A stretch of 14,673 nucleotides of DNA from Candidatus Nitrosopumilus sp. (GCA_029864805.1 JAOTSS010000046.1:1-14673), one strand, 5' to 3'; counted from the stretch's first letter, positions 6,944 to 13,153 are shown. Notes: a model not told the origin generated them from the sequence alone. A program made the numbers and translations.

Positions 6944-7420
6944 TTACTTGTCAATTGAAAGCAAGTTTCCTTCAATGTCAATTTCAGAGTTTTTTATGCG
7001 AGTAGTTGATATTCGTTCGCCATCTTTTGCCAAAAACATAGGAACCTTAAAAATTACAACAGGGGGGAGGTTCTTTTTTGTCCTTAGTTTATTTAATACA
7101 TTTCCTTGATTACTAGTTTCATCACTAACAACTAATGCTTGAACTTCTTTTTCTAAAACTGCAGGTCCAAAATCATTATTCAATTTACTAATTTGAAAAG
7201 AGTCACTGGAGTATTTTTTTAAAAGTATATTGGTCAAGTTTTCAAGACGTTGTTCATATTTGTAAAGTGGGCGTTTCCCCTTTTTTTCAGCCAGTTCATC
7301 ACTAGTTAACCCAATAATCACTTTATCAGAAATATCAAATGCATTTGAGAGTAGTGTTAAATGTCCTTTATGGATAATATCAAAGGTCCCACCCAGTGCA
7401 ACAAGAGAAAATTTAGACAC
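6944..7420 (-). CDS. coaD: Phosphopantetheine adenylyltransferase, archaeal type
   Basis: 158 residues from a GTG at 7418-7420; the ATG a few bases upstream (7424-7426) is out of frame and hits a stop. The enzyme transfers AMP from ATP to 4'-phosphopantetheine, the penultimate step of coenzyme A synthesis. The nucleotidyltransferase signature GGTFDIIHKGH is at residues 10-20 (HxGH equivalent H17-x-x-H20), and the closing ISTTRIKN motif of the family is near residue 137. GLTSDELAEKKGKR and YKYEQRLENL between them match archaeal PPAT proteins, which are distinct from bacterial CoaD in sequence. A TATTTT-like element near 7440-7450 is spaced for leaderless initiation at the GTG. Assignment to PPAT rather than another cytidylyltransferase-fold enzyme is by family resemblance. 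Confidence 0.9.
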   Translation of the reverse strand: MSKFSLVALGGTFDIIHKGHLTLLSNAFDISDKVIIGLTSDELAEKKGKRPLYKYEQRLENLTNILLKKYSSDSFQISKLNNDFGPAVLEKEVQALVVSDETSNQGNVLNKLRTKKNLPPVVIFKVPMFLAKDGERISTTRIKNSEIDIEGNLLSIDK

Positions 7421-7497
7421 GCATATGTATAGAATTCTTTGAAAATAAATCTACTAGTTTTTTAAAATACAAATCGAAATCAGGGTAAAAATTTATT

Positions 7498-8208
7498 TTA
7501 ACTAGATAATGTCATCAACCCTTCTTTAATCAAGAATTGAATTCCCTCGACAAATGAGTTATCGTCAATTTGACCATCTGCCCACCATCCAGCATTGCTC
7601 TTAATCCAATCAGGGATTTTATTATCTGCAGATGATGAGCCTTGCTCAGTAGCAGGTATGTTCATCAACCCTTCTTTAATCAAGAATTGAATTCCCTCGA
7701 CAAATGAGTTATCGTCAATTTGACCATCTGCCCACCATCCAGCATTGCTCTTAATCCAATCAGGGATTTTTGCACCAACAGATGACGATTCATCCATAGT
7801 CAAAAAGTTATCAGAATTTACCAGAAAAGAAATACTTTCTACGGTGGCCTTTGAATTGCCATATTGAGCTTTTACAATATATTTTCCCTCAAAAAATTTC
7901 TCATTCAGAATAACATTGTGAGAAAATGATGTATCAGGATTAACAGATGTTTTTTGAGTCATAACTAAGTTTTTACTAGAATCAAAAATAGAAATTCGTA
8001 AATTTCTTTCTTCATCATATTTGTTTACAGTTCCAGAAAATGTTATTGATTCTCCAAGATCATACGATTCTTCATCATGGTTGATATCTACAGTGTAGTT
8101 ATTTGCGCTGCTTTGTTCAGGAGGACCGCCATAACCTAAAGCATTTTGTCCTGAAACAGACAGGACAAGAAGGGACATCCCAATAACGAAAATGAGATTA
8201 AATTTCAT
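7498..8208 (-). CDS. Secreted protein with two identical WIKSNAGWWADGQ repeats
   Basis: 236 residues from ATG 8208. Residues 1-20 are a signal-peptide-like hydrophobic stretch (LIFVIGMSLLVLSVSG). Residues about 38-130 look like an all-beta, Ig/MG2-type domain (SYDLGESITFSGTV, FFEGKYIVKAQYG, VESISFLV) of the kind found in thaumarchaeal surface proteins. Residues 148-182 and 198-232 are two copies of IPDWIKSNAGWWADGQIDDN followed by SFVEGIQFLIKEGLM, identical at protein level. This repeat is widespread in Nitrosopumilus-type exported proteins (family knowledge); its function is unknown, though it may bind partners at the cell surface. No membrane anchor follows, so the protein may be secreted or attached to the S-layer. 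The repeat DNA is a perfect duplication, described separately. Confidence 0.85.
   Translation of the reverse strand: MKFNLIFVIGMSLLVLSVSGQNALGYGGPPEQSSANNYTVDINHDEESYDLGESITFSGTVNKYDEERNLRISIFDSSKNLVMTQKTSVNPDTSFSHNVILNEKFFEGKYIVKAQYGNSKATVESISFLVNSDNFLTMDESSSVGAKIPDWIKSNAGWWADGQIDDNSFVEGIQFLIKEGLMNIPATEQGSSSADNKIPDWIKSNAGWWADGQIDDNSFVEGIQFLIKEGLMTLSS
7512..7620 (-). repeat. 109-bp perfect direct repeat, copy 1 (C-terminal)
   Basis: Identical base for base to 7662-7770, with an offset of 150 bp (50 codons). Each copy encodes the IPDWIKSNAGWW...LIKEGLM module. The spacer (7621-7661) differs from what follows the second copy, so the identity ends sharply at both sides. Confidence 0.97.
7662..7770 (-). 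repeat. 109-bp perfect direct repeat, copy 2 (N-terminal)
   Basis: Second copy of the unit at 7512-7620. Synonymous positions also match, so the duplication is recent or kept uniform by gene conversion. Confidence 0.97.
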
Positions 8209-8265
8209 AACTACATAGCAGTAATTCTTGCTGCATTTAAACGGTAGAACACTGATTATACGAAT

Positions 8266-9333
8266 TTAGTCTACAAGAATTAGAACAAATGGCCCCTGTT
8301 CAGATAGTGGAACATTATTTCTATCCCAGACGAATGTTTCAATGAAAAACAATCCCTTTTTTTCAGGAATCCAATCTATTGACTGCGATTGAACCCCATT
8401 TCCAATAAATCGCCCATCAAATTTTCCAACAAACTCAACATATGGGCGTTCCCCAGATTCTTTGATTTGTACATAGTATGTGTATGGAGTTTCAGCAGGA
8501 ATTTGTTTACCAGAAAACTCCACCAGAGTCTTGCTTACTATGTTTACAGTTGAACCTACTTTAATTTCAGAAAGAGCGTTTCCCTTAGTGTCCTGCATAG
8601 AAACATTAGAAATTGAAACTAATTTTGTCATAAGTTGAGGAGTGGGAATTTTTACATCAACAAAACTTGAATTAAAAATATTTGATTCTGCAAATAACAA
8701 AAACCCCACAGATCTAGGGTCAATTTCTTCATTTATCTCAAAAGACACTTCAGAGTTTGGCTCCACAGCTCCAAGTTCAATGGTAGAAACTCCAAGAATT
8801 CGTGGTGGCTCAAAACCATCATAAAATGCCAGGTAGACGTTAGTGTCAGCATTAGGAGCCCCTTCACTTTGCAAGACTCCTGAAAATCTTAATGACGCAT
8901 CCAAAGATATCTCACTTGAATAAACAGATAATCCATTTTTTTTGTCTTCAGAAGAATCAAATCCCAAAAGAGAGACATATGCCTGAGTTATGTTAGGATT
9001 AGGAGTTTGAGAACGAATAGCATATGGAGAGTTTCCATTTGTTGGAATTACTTCAAGTGTTGTATAACCTTGAGTGATTTCCAAGGGATTAGGATCGAAG
9101 TCATCAAAAAATCTCACTTGAAGTAGTACATTTGTTACAGAGGATAATGAATCATTATTTTCAACGGCTCCAACAACAACTGTGTAGCCCTCTGAGTCCT
9201 GATAAACAAACGGAGTATTACTTGTTAGAGAGACAGAAAGAGTAGGTAATGTGTCAGCTTTTTCTTCAGAATAAGATTGCGATACAGGAACTAAAAGTAA
9301 AATCAAAAACATAGTAAAAAAAGATTTTCGCAT
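8266..9333 (-). CDS. Large secreted beta-rich protein, thaumarchaeal surface type
   Basis: 355 residues from ATG 9331-9333, which gives the most ordinary signal peptide (MRKSFFTMFLILLLVPVSQS, then YSEEKA). In-frame ATGs at 9366 and 9378 would add up to 15 residues and are not excluded. After the signal peptide the protein is almost wholly beta: a first domain (TLSVSLTSNTPFVYQDSEGY to QAYVSLLGF), a second with RFSGVLQSEGAPNADTNVYL, and a third starting LVSISNVSMQDTKGN and ending PFVLILVD. FxLyD/CARDB-like ligand or adhesion modules are suggested by the VVVGAVENNDSLSSVTNV pattern (inference). No membrane anchor, catalytic motif or cysteine is obvious. It sits just upstream, on the same strand, of the repeat-bearing secreted protein, so the two form an exported-protein pair. 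Confidence 0.82.
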   Translation of the reverse strand: MRKSFFTMFLILLLVPVSQSYSEEKADTLPTLSVSLTSNTPFVYQDSEGYTVVVGAVENNDSLSSVTNVLLQVRFFDDFDPNPLEITQGYTTLEVIPTNGNSPYAIRSQTPNPNITQAYVSLLGFDSSEDKKNGLSVYSSEISLDASLRFSGVLQSEGAPNADTNVYLAFYDGFEPPRILGVSTIELGAVEPNSEVSFEINEEIDPRSVGFLLFAESNIFNSSFVDVKIPTPQLMTKLVSISNVSMQDTKGNALSEIKVGSTVNIVSKTLVEFSGKQIPAETPYTYYVQIKESGERPYVEFVGKFDGRFIGNGVQSQSIDWIPEKKGLFFIETFVWDRNNVPLSEQGPFVLILVD

Positions 9334-9381
9334 CAAAAGTCTTTTGCTAAAAGAGATTAATTTCATTTGACATAACATATA

Positions 9382-9429
9382 GTGAACAAGAAAGGTAACA
9401 TCAGTTCACCTAGTTTACACTAAAACTAG
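9382..9429. promoter_or_regulatory. Compound dyad upstream of the secreted protein gene
   Basis: Two nested dyads: GTGAAC/GTTCAC arms at 9382-9387 and 9404-9409, and CTAGTTT/AAACTAG arms at 9410-9416 and 9423-9429. They sit between the 33-residue peptide gene and the secreted protein start. They could be operators or part of a terminator; no U-run follows on either side. Confidence 0.35.
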
Positions 9430-9463
9430 TATAATAAAAAGAGATTAAAAAATAGATGTAATT

Positions 9464-9565
9464 TTATTTTCTCTTTGCGGTAATTGCTATCCAGTATATG
9501 AAGCCTGGAACCAAACCTACAATGAGTGGAATAAATACCGGCCATGCGTCTGCTGATCCTGCCAT
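9464..9565 (-). CDS. 33-residue single-helix membrane peptide
   Basis: A short frame from ATG 9563-9565 to TAA 9464-9466. It begins MAGSADAWPVFIPLIVGLVP and ends GFIYWIAITAKRK: a short polar N-terminus, one hydrophobic helix of about 21 residues with interior prolines, and a basic C-terminus that would lie in the cytoplasm. An ATTTAAAT box at 9589-9596 lies about 28 bases upstream, the same spacing as other genes here, implying leaderless expression. Prolines and tryptophans in the helix with a clean Lys/Arg tail look like a designed membrane subunit rather than noise. I do not recognise the family. A role as a small respiratory or AMO-linked subunit is speculative. Confidence 0.68.
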   Translation of the reverse strand: MAGSADAWPVFIPLIVGLVPGFIYWIAITAKRK

Positions 9566-9588
9566 ATGAAAAAACGGAAACTTATCCT

Positions 9589-9596
9589 ATTTAAAT
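9589..9596 (-). promoter_or_regulatory. Box A of the 33-residue peptide gene
   Basis: ATTTAAAT, centred about 28 bases upstream of the ATG at 9565, which supports the small gene being expressed. Confidence 0.5.
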
Positions 9597-9641
9597 CCAT
9601 CCAGCAGTCTGAAATTCAGCATAGATCTTATAAATAAAAAG

Positions 9642-9715
9642 TGGACCGGACGGAATTTGAATCCGTGACCCCCCGCGTGCAAGGCGGGTATACTACCAGG
9701 CTATACTACCGGCCC
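9642..9715 (-). tRNA. tRNA-Ala (anticodon UGC)
   Basis: 74 bases, no intron. Acceptor GGGCCGG pairs with CCGGTCC and includes the G3-U70 wobble that is the universal alanine identity element. The anticodon stem CCCGC/GCGGG closes the loop CTTGCAC with anticodon TGC (complement at 9679-9681); the T arm carries GATTCAAAT. The discriminator is A and no CCA is encoded. A TTAAAA box at 9741-9746 lies about 28 bases upstream, and a U-rich tract follows the 3' end (9631-9640). Confidence 0.97.
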
Positions 9716-9740
9716 ACATGCAAACTGAATATTGTGTGGA

Positions 9741-9746
9741 TTTTAA
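9741..9746 (-). promoter_or_regulatory. Box A of tRNA-Ala
   Basis: TTAAAA in minus sense, centred about 28 bases upstream of the tRNA 5' end at 9715. Confidence 0.5.
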
Positions 9747-9795
9747 TTGTTGTCTTATTGGCAAGAATTTTATTTGAAAACAAGATTATTTTTTC

Positions 9796-10350
9796 ATGGT
9801 ACTCTTAGAGTCTCAAGTCAAGCTAAAAACAGGAAGTATTGCACCAGACTTTGAATTATTAGGCATTGATGATAAAAAACATTCACTATCAGATTATAGC
9901 AATTACAAAGGGATTGCAGTAATTTTCATGTGTAATCATTGTCCATATGTTAAAGCCAAGGTAGATGCACTAAATGAGTTGTATGAAAAATTTGGAAACG
10001 ACATTGCAATTATAGGGATTAATAGCAATGACTCAACTGACTATCCAGAAGATAGTTTTGAAGCTATGAAAGAGACAGCAAAAGAAAAAGGATTCAAGTT
10101 TGATTATCTAGTGGATGAAACACAAGAAATTGCCAAAAAGTATGGCGCAATGTGTACCCCAGATCCATTCCTATTCAACAGTCAAAAACAATTGGTGTTC
10201 CATGGAAGAATTGACAATGCCATGAAACCTGATGACATCGCCACTGAAAAGACAATGATTAACAATATGGAAAAATTATTGTCTGGTGAAAAAATCGAAA
10301 AAGAATTTGACCCATCAATTGGTTGTTCAATCAAGTGGAAAGAAAATTAA
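9796..10350 (+). CDS. Peroxiredoxin-like / thioredoxin-fold thiol protein
   Basis: 184 residues from ATG 9796. The redoxin fold is clear: GSIAPDFELLGIDDKKHSLS at the N-terminus, then VIFMCNHCPYVKAKVDAL with a CNHC redox pair (C46, C49), GINSNDSTDYPEDSFEAM, and YGAMCTPDPFLFN with C120 and a TP turn equivalent to the thioredoxin cis-proline. The conserved end PSIGCSIKWK (C177) marks the single-domain Prx-like1 group, which is usually cytoplasmic and acts as a thiol reductase or peroxidase (family knowledge). No signal peptide is present. A TTTATTT-like box near 9766-9775 is spaced for a leaderless start. The tRNA-Ile promoter begins at its stop codon. Confidence 0.92.
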   Translation: MVLLESQVKLKTGSIAPDFELLGIDDKKHSLSDYSNYKGIAVIFMCNHCPYVKAKVDALNELYEKFGNDIAIIGINSNDSTDYPEDSFEAMKETAKEKGFKFDYLVDETQEIAKKYGAMCTPDPFLFNSQKQLVFHGRIDNAMKPDDIATEKTMINNMEKLLSGEKIEKEFDPSIGCSIKWKEN

Positions 10351-10352
10351 AC

Positions 10353-10358
10353 TTAAAT
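10353..10358 (+). promoter_or_regulatory. Box A of tRNA-Ile
   Basis: TTAAAT, centred about 28 bases upstream of the tRNA 5' end at 10384, immediately after the stop codon of the redox gene. Confidence 0.45.
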
Positions 10359-10383
10359 GAGTCCTGCCTAGAGATTTGTTCGT

Positions 10384-10458
10384 GGGCTCGTAGCTCAGCT
10401 TGGCTGGAGCGTTCGACTGATAATCGAAAGGTCATGTGTTCGAATCACATCGGGCCCA
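10384..10458 (+). tRNA. tRNA-Ile (anticodon GAU)
   Basis: 75 bases, no intron. Acceptor GGGCTCG pairs with CGGGCCC, the D stem is GCTC/GAGC, and the anticodon stem TTCGA/TCGAA closes loop CTGATAA with anticodon GAT. The T arm ATGTG/CACAT carries TTCGAAT. Discriminator A; CCA is not encoded. Confidence 0.97.
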
Positions 10459-10462
10459 TTTT

Positions 10463-11401
10463 TCATCGTTTTAGATTTTCAGAAATTGTTTTGGACCATT
10501 GCAAAATATCATCTAGTTGATCAGATTGCAGATCAGGATTAATTTTGGATTTTTTAGATATTTTGCCATAAAGCACTAATTTCATGTTTTTGCCAGATTT
10601 TTCTTTAATTGGGTTTATAGAATTTGCAAAAAAGTTTAGCCCTTCAGCAGAATGAGAGAATATTATTACTAATAAAATTCCAGGTTTTTGTTTCCAAATT
10701 TTTCCAACCAATTTATGAAAATCCAGATCAAATAACACATCAATTGCTGAAGACATATCACCAAGATGAGAGACTTTCCAACCATCAGAATGATATGCTG
10801 CAGATGCAGCTTCAGAAATCAAGATACTTTGGGGATCAGCTGCAATTACTACTACGTTCTTTTTTGGATCAGATATCACCTGGATTTGATTGAATATTTG
10901 AAGCGATTTTGAAATGGTGGTTTTTAAAAGATTGAGTTCTGCGATTCCGATTTTTCCTGCATCATACAAATTTTGCACATAATCGACAGCAGGGAAAATT
11001 ATTTCAAGAATTAAACGACTAGGTACTGCACCTGAATGTAGACAATTTCGAATTAGAGAATGAGCTTGGTCATCGGTACCTTTAACTAGATATTCAAGAT
11101 AGGTTGCGGCTACTTTGAAATAATCATCAGGGAAGTCAAAAGATTCTTGTCCTGGTTCTAAAAACCATAAAGTAATATTTCCAATATTTTTTTGCCGGAG
11201 CAACCCCTCAGCTGCAAAAACTTTGAGATATTTAGACATCGTAATTCTATTGATACCAACTTTTTTAGAGAGATCCATTCCAGACATTCCAGTATCAGAA
11301 CTTTTCAAAGATGAAATCAGTTTTTCTCTAATGGATTCTGCGGAATAGCCTCTGCCCATGATGTTTTTACATGTCAGTATTGTATAAAGACTAATTTTCA
11401 T
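10463..11401 (-). CDS. Winged-helix regulator with degenerate cobalamin-binding-like domain
   Basis: 312 residues from ATG 11401, about 25 bases from a TTTTATT box, so probably leaderless. Residues about 22-82 form a winged helix (GMDLSKKVGINRITMSKYLKVFAAEGLLRQ, then a beta wing). Residues about 95-172 are helical and match the cap domain seen before B12 modules (LIRNCLHSGAVPSRLILEII, YDAGKIGIAELNLLK). Residues about 180-310 look like a Rossmann-type B12-binding fold (VVVIAADPQSILISEAASAA, GWKVSHLGD). The DxHxxG cobalamin signature reads DPQSIL, so the lower-ligand histidine is missing. A CarH-like layout is the closest analogy (family knowledge), but cobalamin binding is not shown. It ends 4 bases from tRNA-Ile and is divergent from the next gene. 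Confidence 0.82.
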   Translation of the reverse strand: MKISLYTILTCKNIMGRGYSAESIREKLISSLKSSDTGMSGMDLSKKVGINRITMSKYLKVFAAEGLLRQKNIGNITLWFLEPGQESFDFPDDYFKVAATYLEYLVKGTDDQAHSLIRNCLHSGAVPSRLILEIIFPAVDYVQNLYDAGKIGIAELNLLKTTISKSLQIFNQIQVISDPKKNVVVIAADPQSILISEAASAAYHSDGWKVSHLGDMSSAIDVLFDLDFHKLVGKIWKQKPGILLVIIFSHSAEGLNFFANSINPIKEKSGKNMKLVLYGKISKKSKINPDLQSDQLDDILQWSKTISENLKR

Positions 11402-11433
11402 TTACATAGAGGTCTATTTTTGAATAAAACATT

Positions 11434-11449
11434 AAATACTTGAGTACTT
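11434..11449. promoter_or_regulatory. Dyad between two divergent promoters
   Basis: AAATACTTGAGTACTT has arms TACT/AGTA around TG plus two outer matching pairs. It lies between a TATA (11421-11430, minus) and the rightward promoter of the small zinc protein. Position suits an operator shared by both genes, possibly bound by one of the two regulators encoded alongside it. Confidence 0.4.
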
Positions 11450-11473
11450 TATTATACGGTAAGGAAAAGTAAA

Positions 11474-11860
11474 TTGCCAAAAGCTGGATTCAAATCAATC
11501 ACAATTTCAGAAACAGTTTATGATAAATTCCATCAAGTTTATCAAAACAGTAAAGACGACCTTACAATGAAAGGGGTCAATAGTTTCTCGGGTTATGTAA
11601 CATACATGCTTGAGGAGATGATGCAGAAAGACAAAACCTTTGCAAGATATGCCCCTAAGATTGAAAAAATTTCTGTTGATGATGACCGCGTAATTCTAAA
11701 AGACAATATTAAAAATAGAATAGCAGAAGTTGCAGTTCAAAAAGGAGAGTTGTTCTGTCAATTATGTGATGAAAGAGATTGCGTACATGTTGGTTTTGTT
11801 TTCTCACTGCCAGATGTGTATGAAGTCCTCAACTCTAGAGGAATAAAACATCCAAAATAG
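11474..11860 (+). CDS. Small DNA-binding-like protein with Cys/His zinc knuckle
   Basis: 128 residues from a TTG at 11474-11476; an AAGGAA stretch 8 bases upstream could be a ribosome binding site. The first residues, MPKAGFKSITISETVYDKFH, match the start of small ribbon-helix-helix/antitoxin-like proteins of archaea (inference), followed by a helix SFSGYVTYMLEEMMQKDKTF. The C-terminal half holds CQLCDERDCVH (C95, C98, C103, H105), a compact zinc-binding arrangement, then VFSLPDVYEVL. Such single-copy thaumarchaeal proteins probably act as DNA-binding regulators. No toxin partner is adjacent, so a toxin-antitoxin role is unlikely. Divergently transcribed from the winged-helix regulator across a dyad. 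Confidence 0.8.
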   Translation: MPKAGFKSITISETVYDKFHQVYQNSKDDLTMKGVNSFSGYVTYMLEEMMQKDKTFARYAPKIEKISVDDDRVILKDNIKNRIAEVAVQKGELFCQLCDERDCVHVGFVFSLPDVYEVLNSRGIKHPK

Positions 11861-11910
11861 AAAGGTGGAGGAGGTGGGATTTGAACCCACGAACTCCTGA
11901 GAGACAGGAT

Positions 11911-11925
11911 CACCCATTATTTGAT
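11911..11925 (-). other. Canonical 15-base tRNA-Leu intron (37/38)
   Basis: ATCAAATAATGGGTG. CTTA pairs with TGGG as the central four-pair helix (two GU pairs), with three-base bulges AGA and TGA on either side, i.e. a bulge-helix-bulge at the canonical position 37/38. Very short for an archaeal intron. Confidence 0.8.
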
Positions 11926-11939
11926 CTTAAGTCCTGCAT

Positions 11940-11961
11940 GTCCAAAAGCACAATGTGCTTA
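11940..11961 (-). other. Non-canonical 22-base tRNA-Leu intron in the D loop
   Basis: The intron folds on an AAGCAC/GTGCTT hairpin. CCAA in exon 1 pairs with TTGG in the intron, with three-base bulges AGT and ACA on either side. Excision restores the D stem ATC/GAT. Outer helix is weak, so this is a relaxed bulge-helix element. Confidence 0.78.
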
Positions 11962-12010
11962 CTTTGGCCAGGCTTGATTACTCCTCCAAAAGTGTAGAAA
12001 TCTGTGTGAA

Positions 12011-12016
12011 ATTTAA
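12011..12016 (-). promoter_or_regulatory. Box A of tRNA-Leu
   Basis: TTAAAT in minus sense, centred about 27 bases upstream of the tRNA 5' end at 11987. Confidence 0.45.
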
Positions 12017-12048
12017 CAGTTTAGAAGGATATTAGTCAGAATGAAGAA

Positions 12049-12054
12049 TTATAA
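12049..12054 (+). promoter_or_regulatory. Box A of tRNA-Thr
   Basis: TTATAA, centred about 27 bases upstream of the tRNA 5' end at 12079. Confidence 0.5.
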
Positions 12055-12078
12055 GGATTTTCTACAAAGGATTTTTGT

Positions 12079-12152
12079 GCTTCGATAGCTCAGCCTGGTA
12101 GAGCGTTACATTGGTAATGTAAAGGTCGCGGGTTCAGATCCCGTTCGAAGCT
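12079..12152 (+). tRNA. tRNA-Thr (anticodon GGU)
   Basis: 74 bases, no intron. Acceptor GCTTCGA pairs with TCGAAGC, D stem GCTC/GAGC, anticodon stem TTACA/TGTAA around loop TTGGTAA with anticodon GGT, and T arm with TTCAGAT. Discriminator T, usual for archaeal threonine tRNA. Its 3' end is one base from the stop codon of the convergent methyltransferase gene. Confidence 0.97.
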
Positions 12153-12153
12153 T

Positions 12154-13014
12154 CTAATAATTTTTTATCAGCAATTCAAAGTGCCCAGTTCTTTTGCCAG
12201 AGTGGGAATTAATTGAACGATTTGCCTTAATTTTACATATTTTCCAAGGTTTGGTTGCAAACATATCTGCCACTTCTTGAGAGTCAGAATTCGATAAAAG
12301 AATTTTACATCCTTTTGAATCTAATTTCATACAAAGTTCTACCAATCTGTTAAGATCATCATATGTGAAATCCTTGTTTGTATAGCTAGTAAAATTGGAT
12401 GTATCACTAACTGGTTGATAAGGAGGATCAAAATATACAAGATCACCTCTTTTGGCATCTCTTAGAACAGCCTCAAAATCACGACATTTGATTGAGACTC
12501 TATTTGAGCGTAAAATATTACTGACTGAAAGAAGGTTTTCTTTGTTTACAATATTTGGATTTGTATATTTTCCTAAAGGAACATTGAATTTTCCTTTACG
12601 GTTTACACGATATAATCCATTAAAACATGTTCTATTCAAAAAGATCAATCTAGATGTTTTTTCTATTTGGCTTTTAGGATTACTTTCTCTAATAGAGTAA
12701 TAATATTCCTTTGAATTTTTTTTATAGTGTTTTTCATGGTTTTTTAGGGAATTAATTAGGTCATCTATTTTATCACGAATTGTAGTATAAGATAACACCA
12801 AATCGGAGTTTAGATCAGATATGCTACATTTTTGATCATTTCGTTCATTTAACATGTTGAACAATAGTGCCCCTCCTCCAAGGAATGGCTCAAAATAAGT
12901 TCCAAAAGTTTTTGGCAAATTTTTATTGAGGATTGGTACAAGTTGACGTTTTCCACCAGCCCATTTTACAAATGGTTTTGGTGTAACTAGAATTTGATCA
13001 TATTGCTGTTTCAA
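12154..13014 (-). CDS. Orphan Dam-type adenine-N6 DNA methyltransferase
   Basis: 286 residues from a TTG at 13012-13014; no ATG or GTG is available in frame before the first conserved motif. Transfers methyl from S-adenosylmethionine to adenine N6 in DNA. The D12/Dam family is clear: FVKWAGGKRQL at 15-25, the AdoMet loop YFEPFLGGGALLFN at 40-53, SRLIFLNRTCFNGLYRVNRK at 121-140, GKFNVPLGKY at 141-150, and catalytic DPPY at 196-199 with YQPVSDTSNFTSY after it. Family members often recognise GATC (family knowledge); specificity here is inference. No endonuclease gene is adjacent, so it looks solitary. It lies between tRNA-Thr and the amo genes; codon use resembles its neighbours, so if it was acquired, that was not recent. 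Confidence 0.93.
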   Translation of the reverse strand: MKQQYDQILVTPKPFVKWAGGKRQLVPILNKNLPKTFGTYFEPFLGGGALLFNMLNERNDQKCSISDLNSDLVLSYTTIRDKIDDLINSLKNHEKHYKKNSKEYYYSIRESNPKSQIEKTSRLIFLNRTCFNGLYRVNRKGKFNVPLGKYTNPNIVNKENLLSVSNILRSNRVSIKCRDFEAVLRDAKRGDLVYFDPPYQPVSDTSNFTSYTNKDFTYDDLNRLVELCMKLDSKGCKILLSNSDSQEVADMFATKPWKICKIKANRSINSHSGKRTGHFELLIKNY

Positions 13015-13022
13015 TAGTTATT

Positions 13023-13068
13023 ATCACAAGATTACATATTGTCAAAATAGACAATAAAAGATCACAAG
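13023..13068. promoter_or_regulatory. Composite repeat element upstream of the methyltransferase
   Basis: Direct repeats ATCACAAG at 13023-13030 and 13061-13068 bracket an inverted repeat ATTGTC/GACAAT (13038-13043, 13050-13055). A GATC lies at 13060-13063 and another at 12996-12999 inside the gene start. The layout suggests a regulator site controlling the methyltransferase. Confidence 0.4.
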
Positions 13069-13125
13069 CTGTGCAATATTATTTAATCAATTTTTCAGAA
13101 ATTTAGAGGATACCTTAAGGGAATA

Positions 13126-13148
13126 TAATAAAATGAAAAGGAAAAGGT
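13126..13148 (-). terminator. U-rich tract after amoA
   Basis: Directly after the amoA stop the minus strand reads repeated T-runs (CTTTTCCTTTTCATTTT). No hairpin was seen. U-rich tracts alone terminate archaeal transcription. Confidence 0.45.
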
Positions 13149-13153
13149 TGGAT

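Larger units (their letters stand above)
11866..11987 (-). tRNA. tRNA-Leu (anticodon UAA) with two introns
   Basis: Precursor of 122 bases; after removal of two introns it is 85 bases. Acceptor GGAGGAG/CTCCTCC, a variable arm CTC/GAG and the T arm GTGGG/CCCAC with TTCAAAT define a type II leucine tRNA. Exons are 11962-11987, 11926-11939 and 11866-11910. Joining exons 1 and 2 makes a D stem ATC/GAT that the genomic sequence lacks; joining 2 and 3 makes anticodon stem CAGGA/TCCTG with loop CTTAAGA and anticodon TAA. Both junctions show bulge-helix-bulge features. Confidence 0.93.

Noticed and set aside
7498..7770. Insertion-sequence or transposon repeat
   Set aside because: The 109-bp repeats are in-frame protein modules with no terminal inverted repeats or transposase.
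11474..11860. Toxin-antitoxin pair including the ribbon-helix-helix-like protein
   Set aside because: No toxin-like gene is adjacent; the divergent neighbour is a regulator and the protein carries a zinc knuckle.
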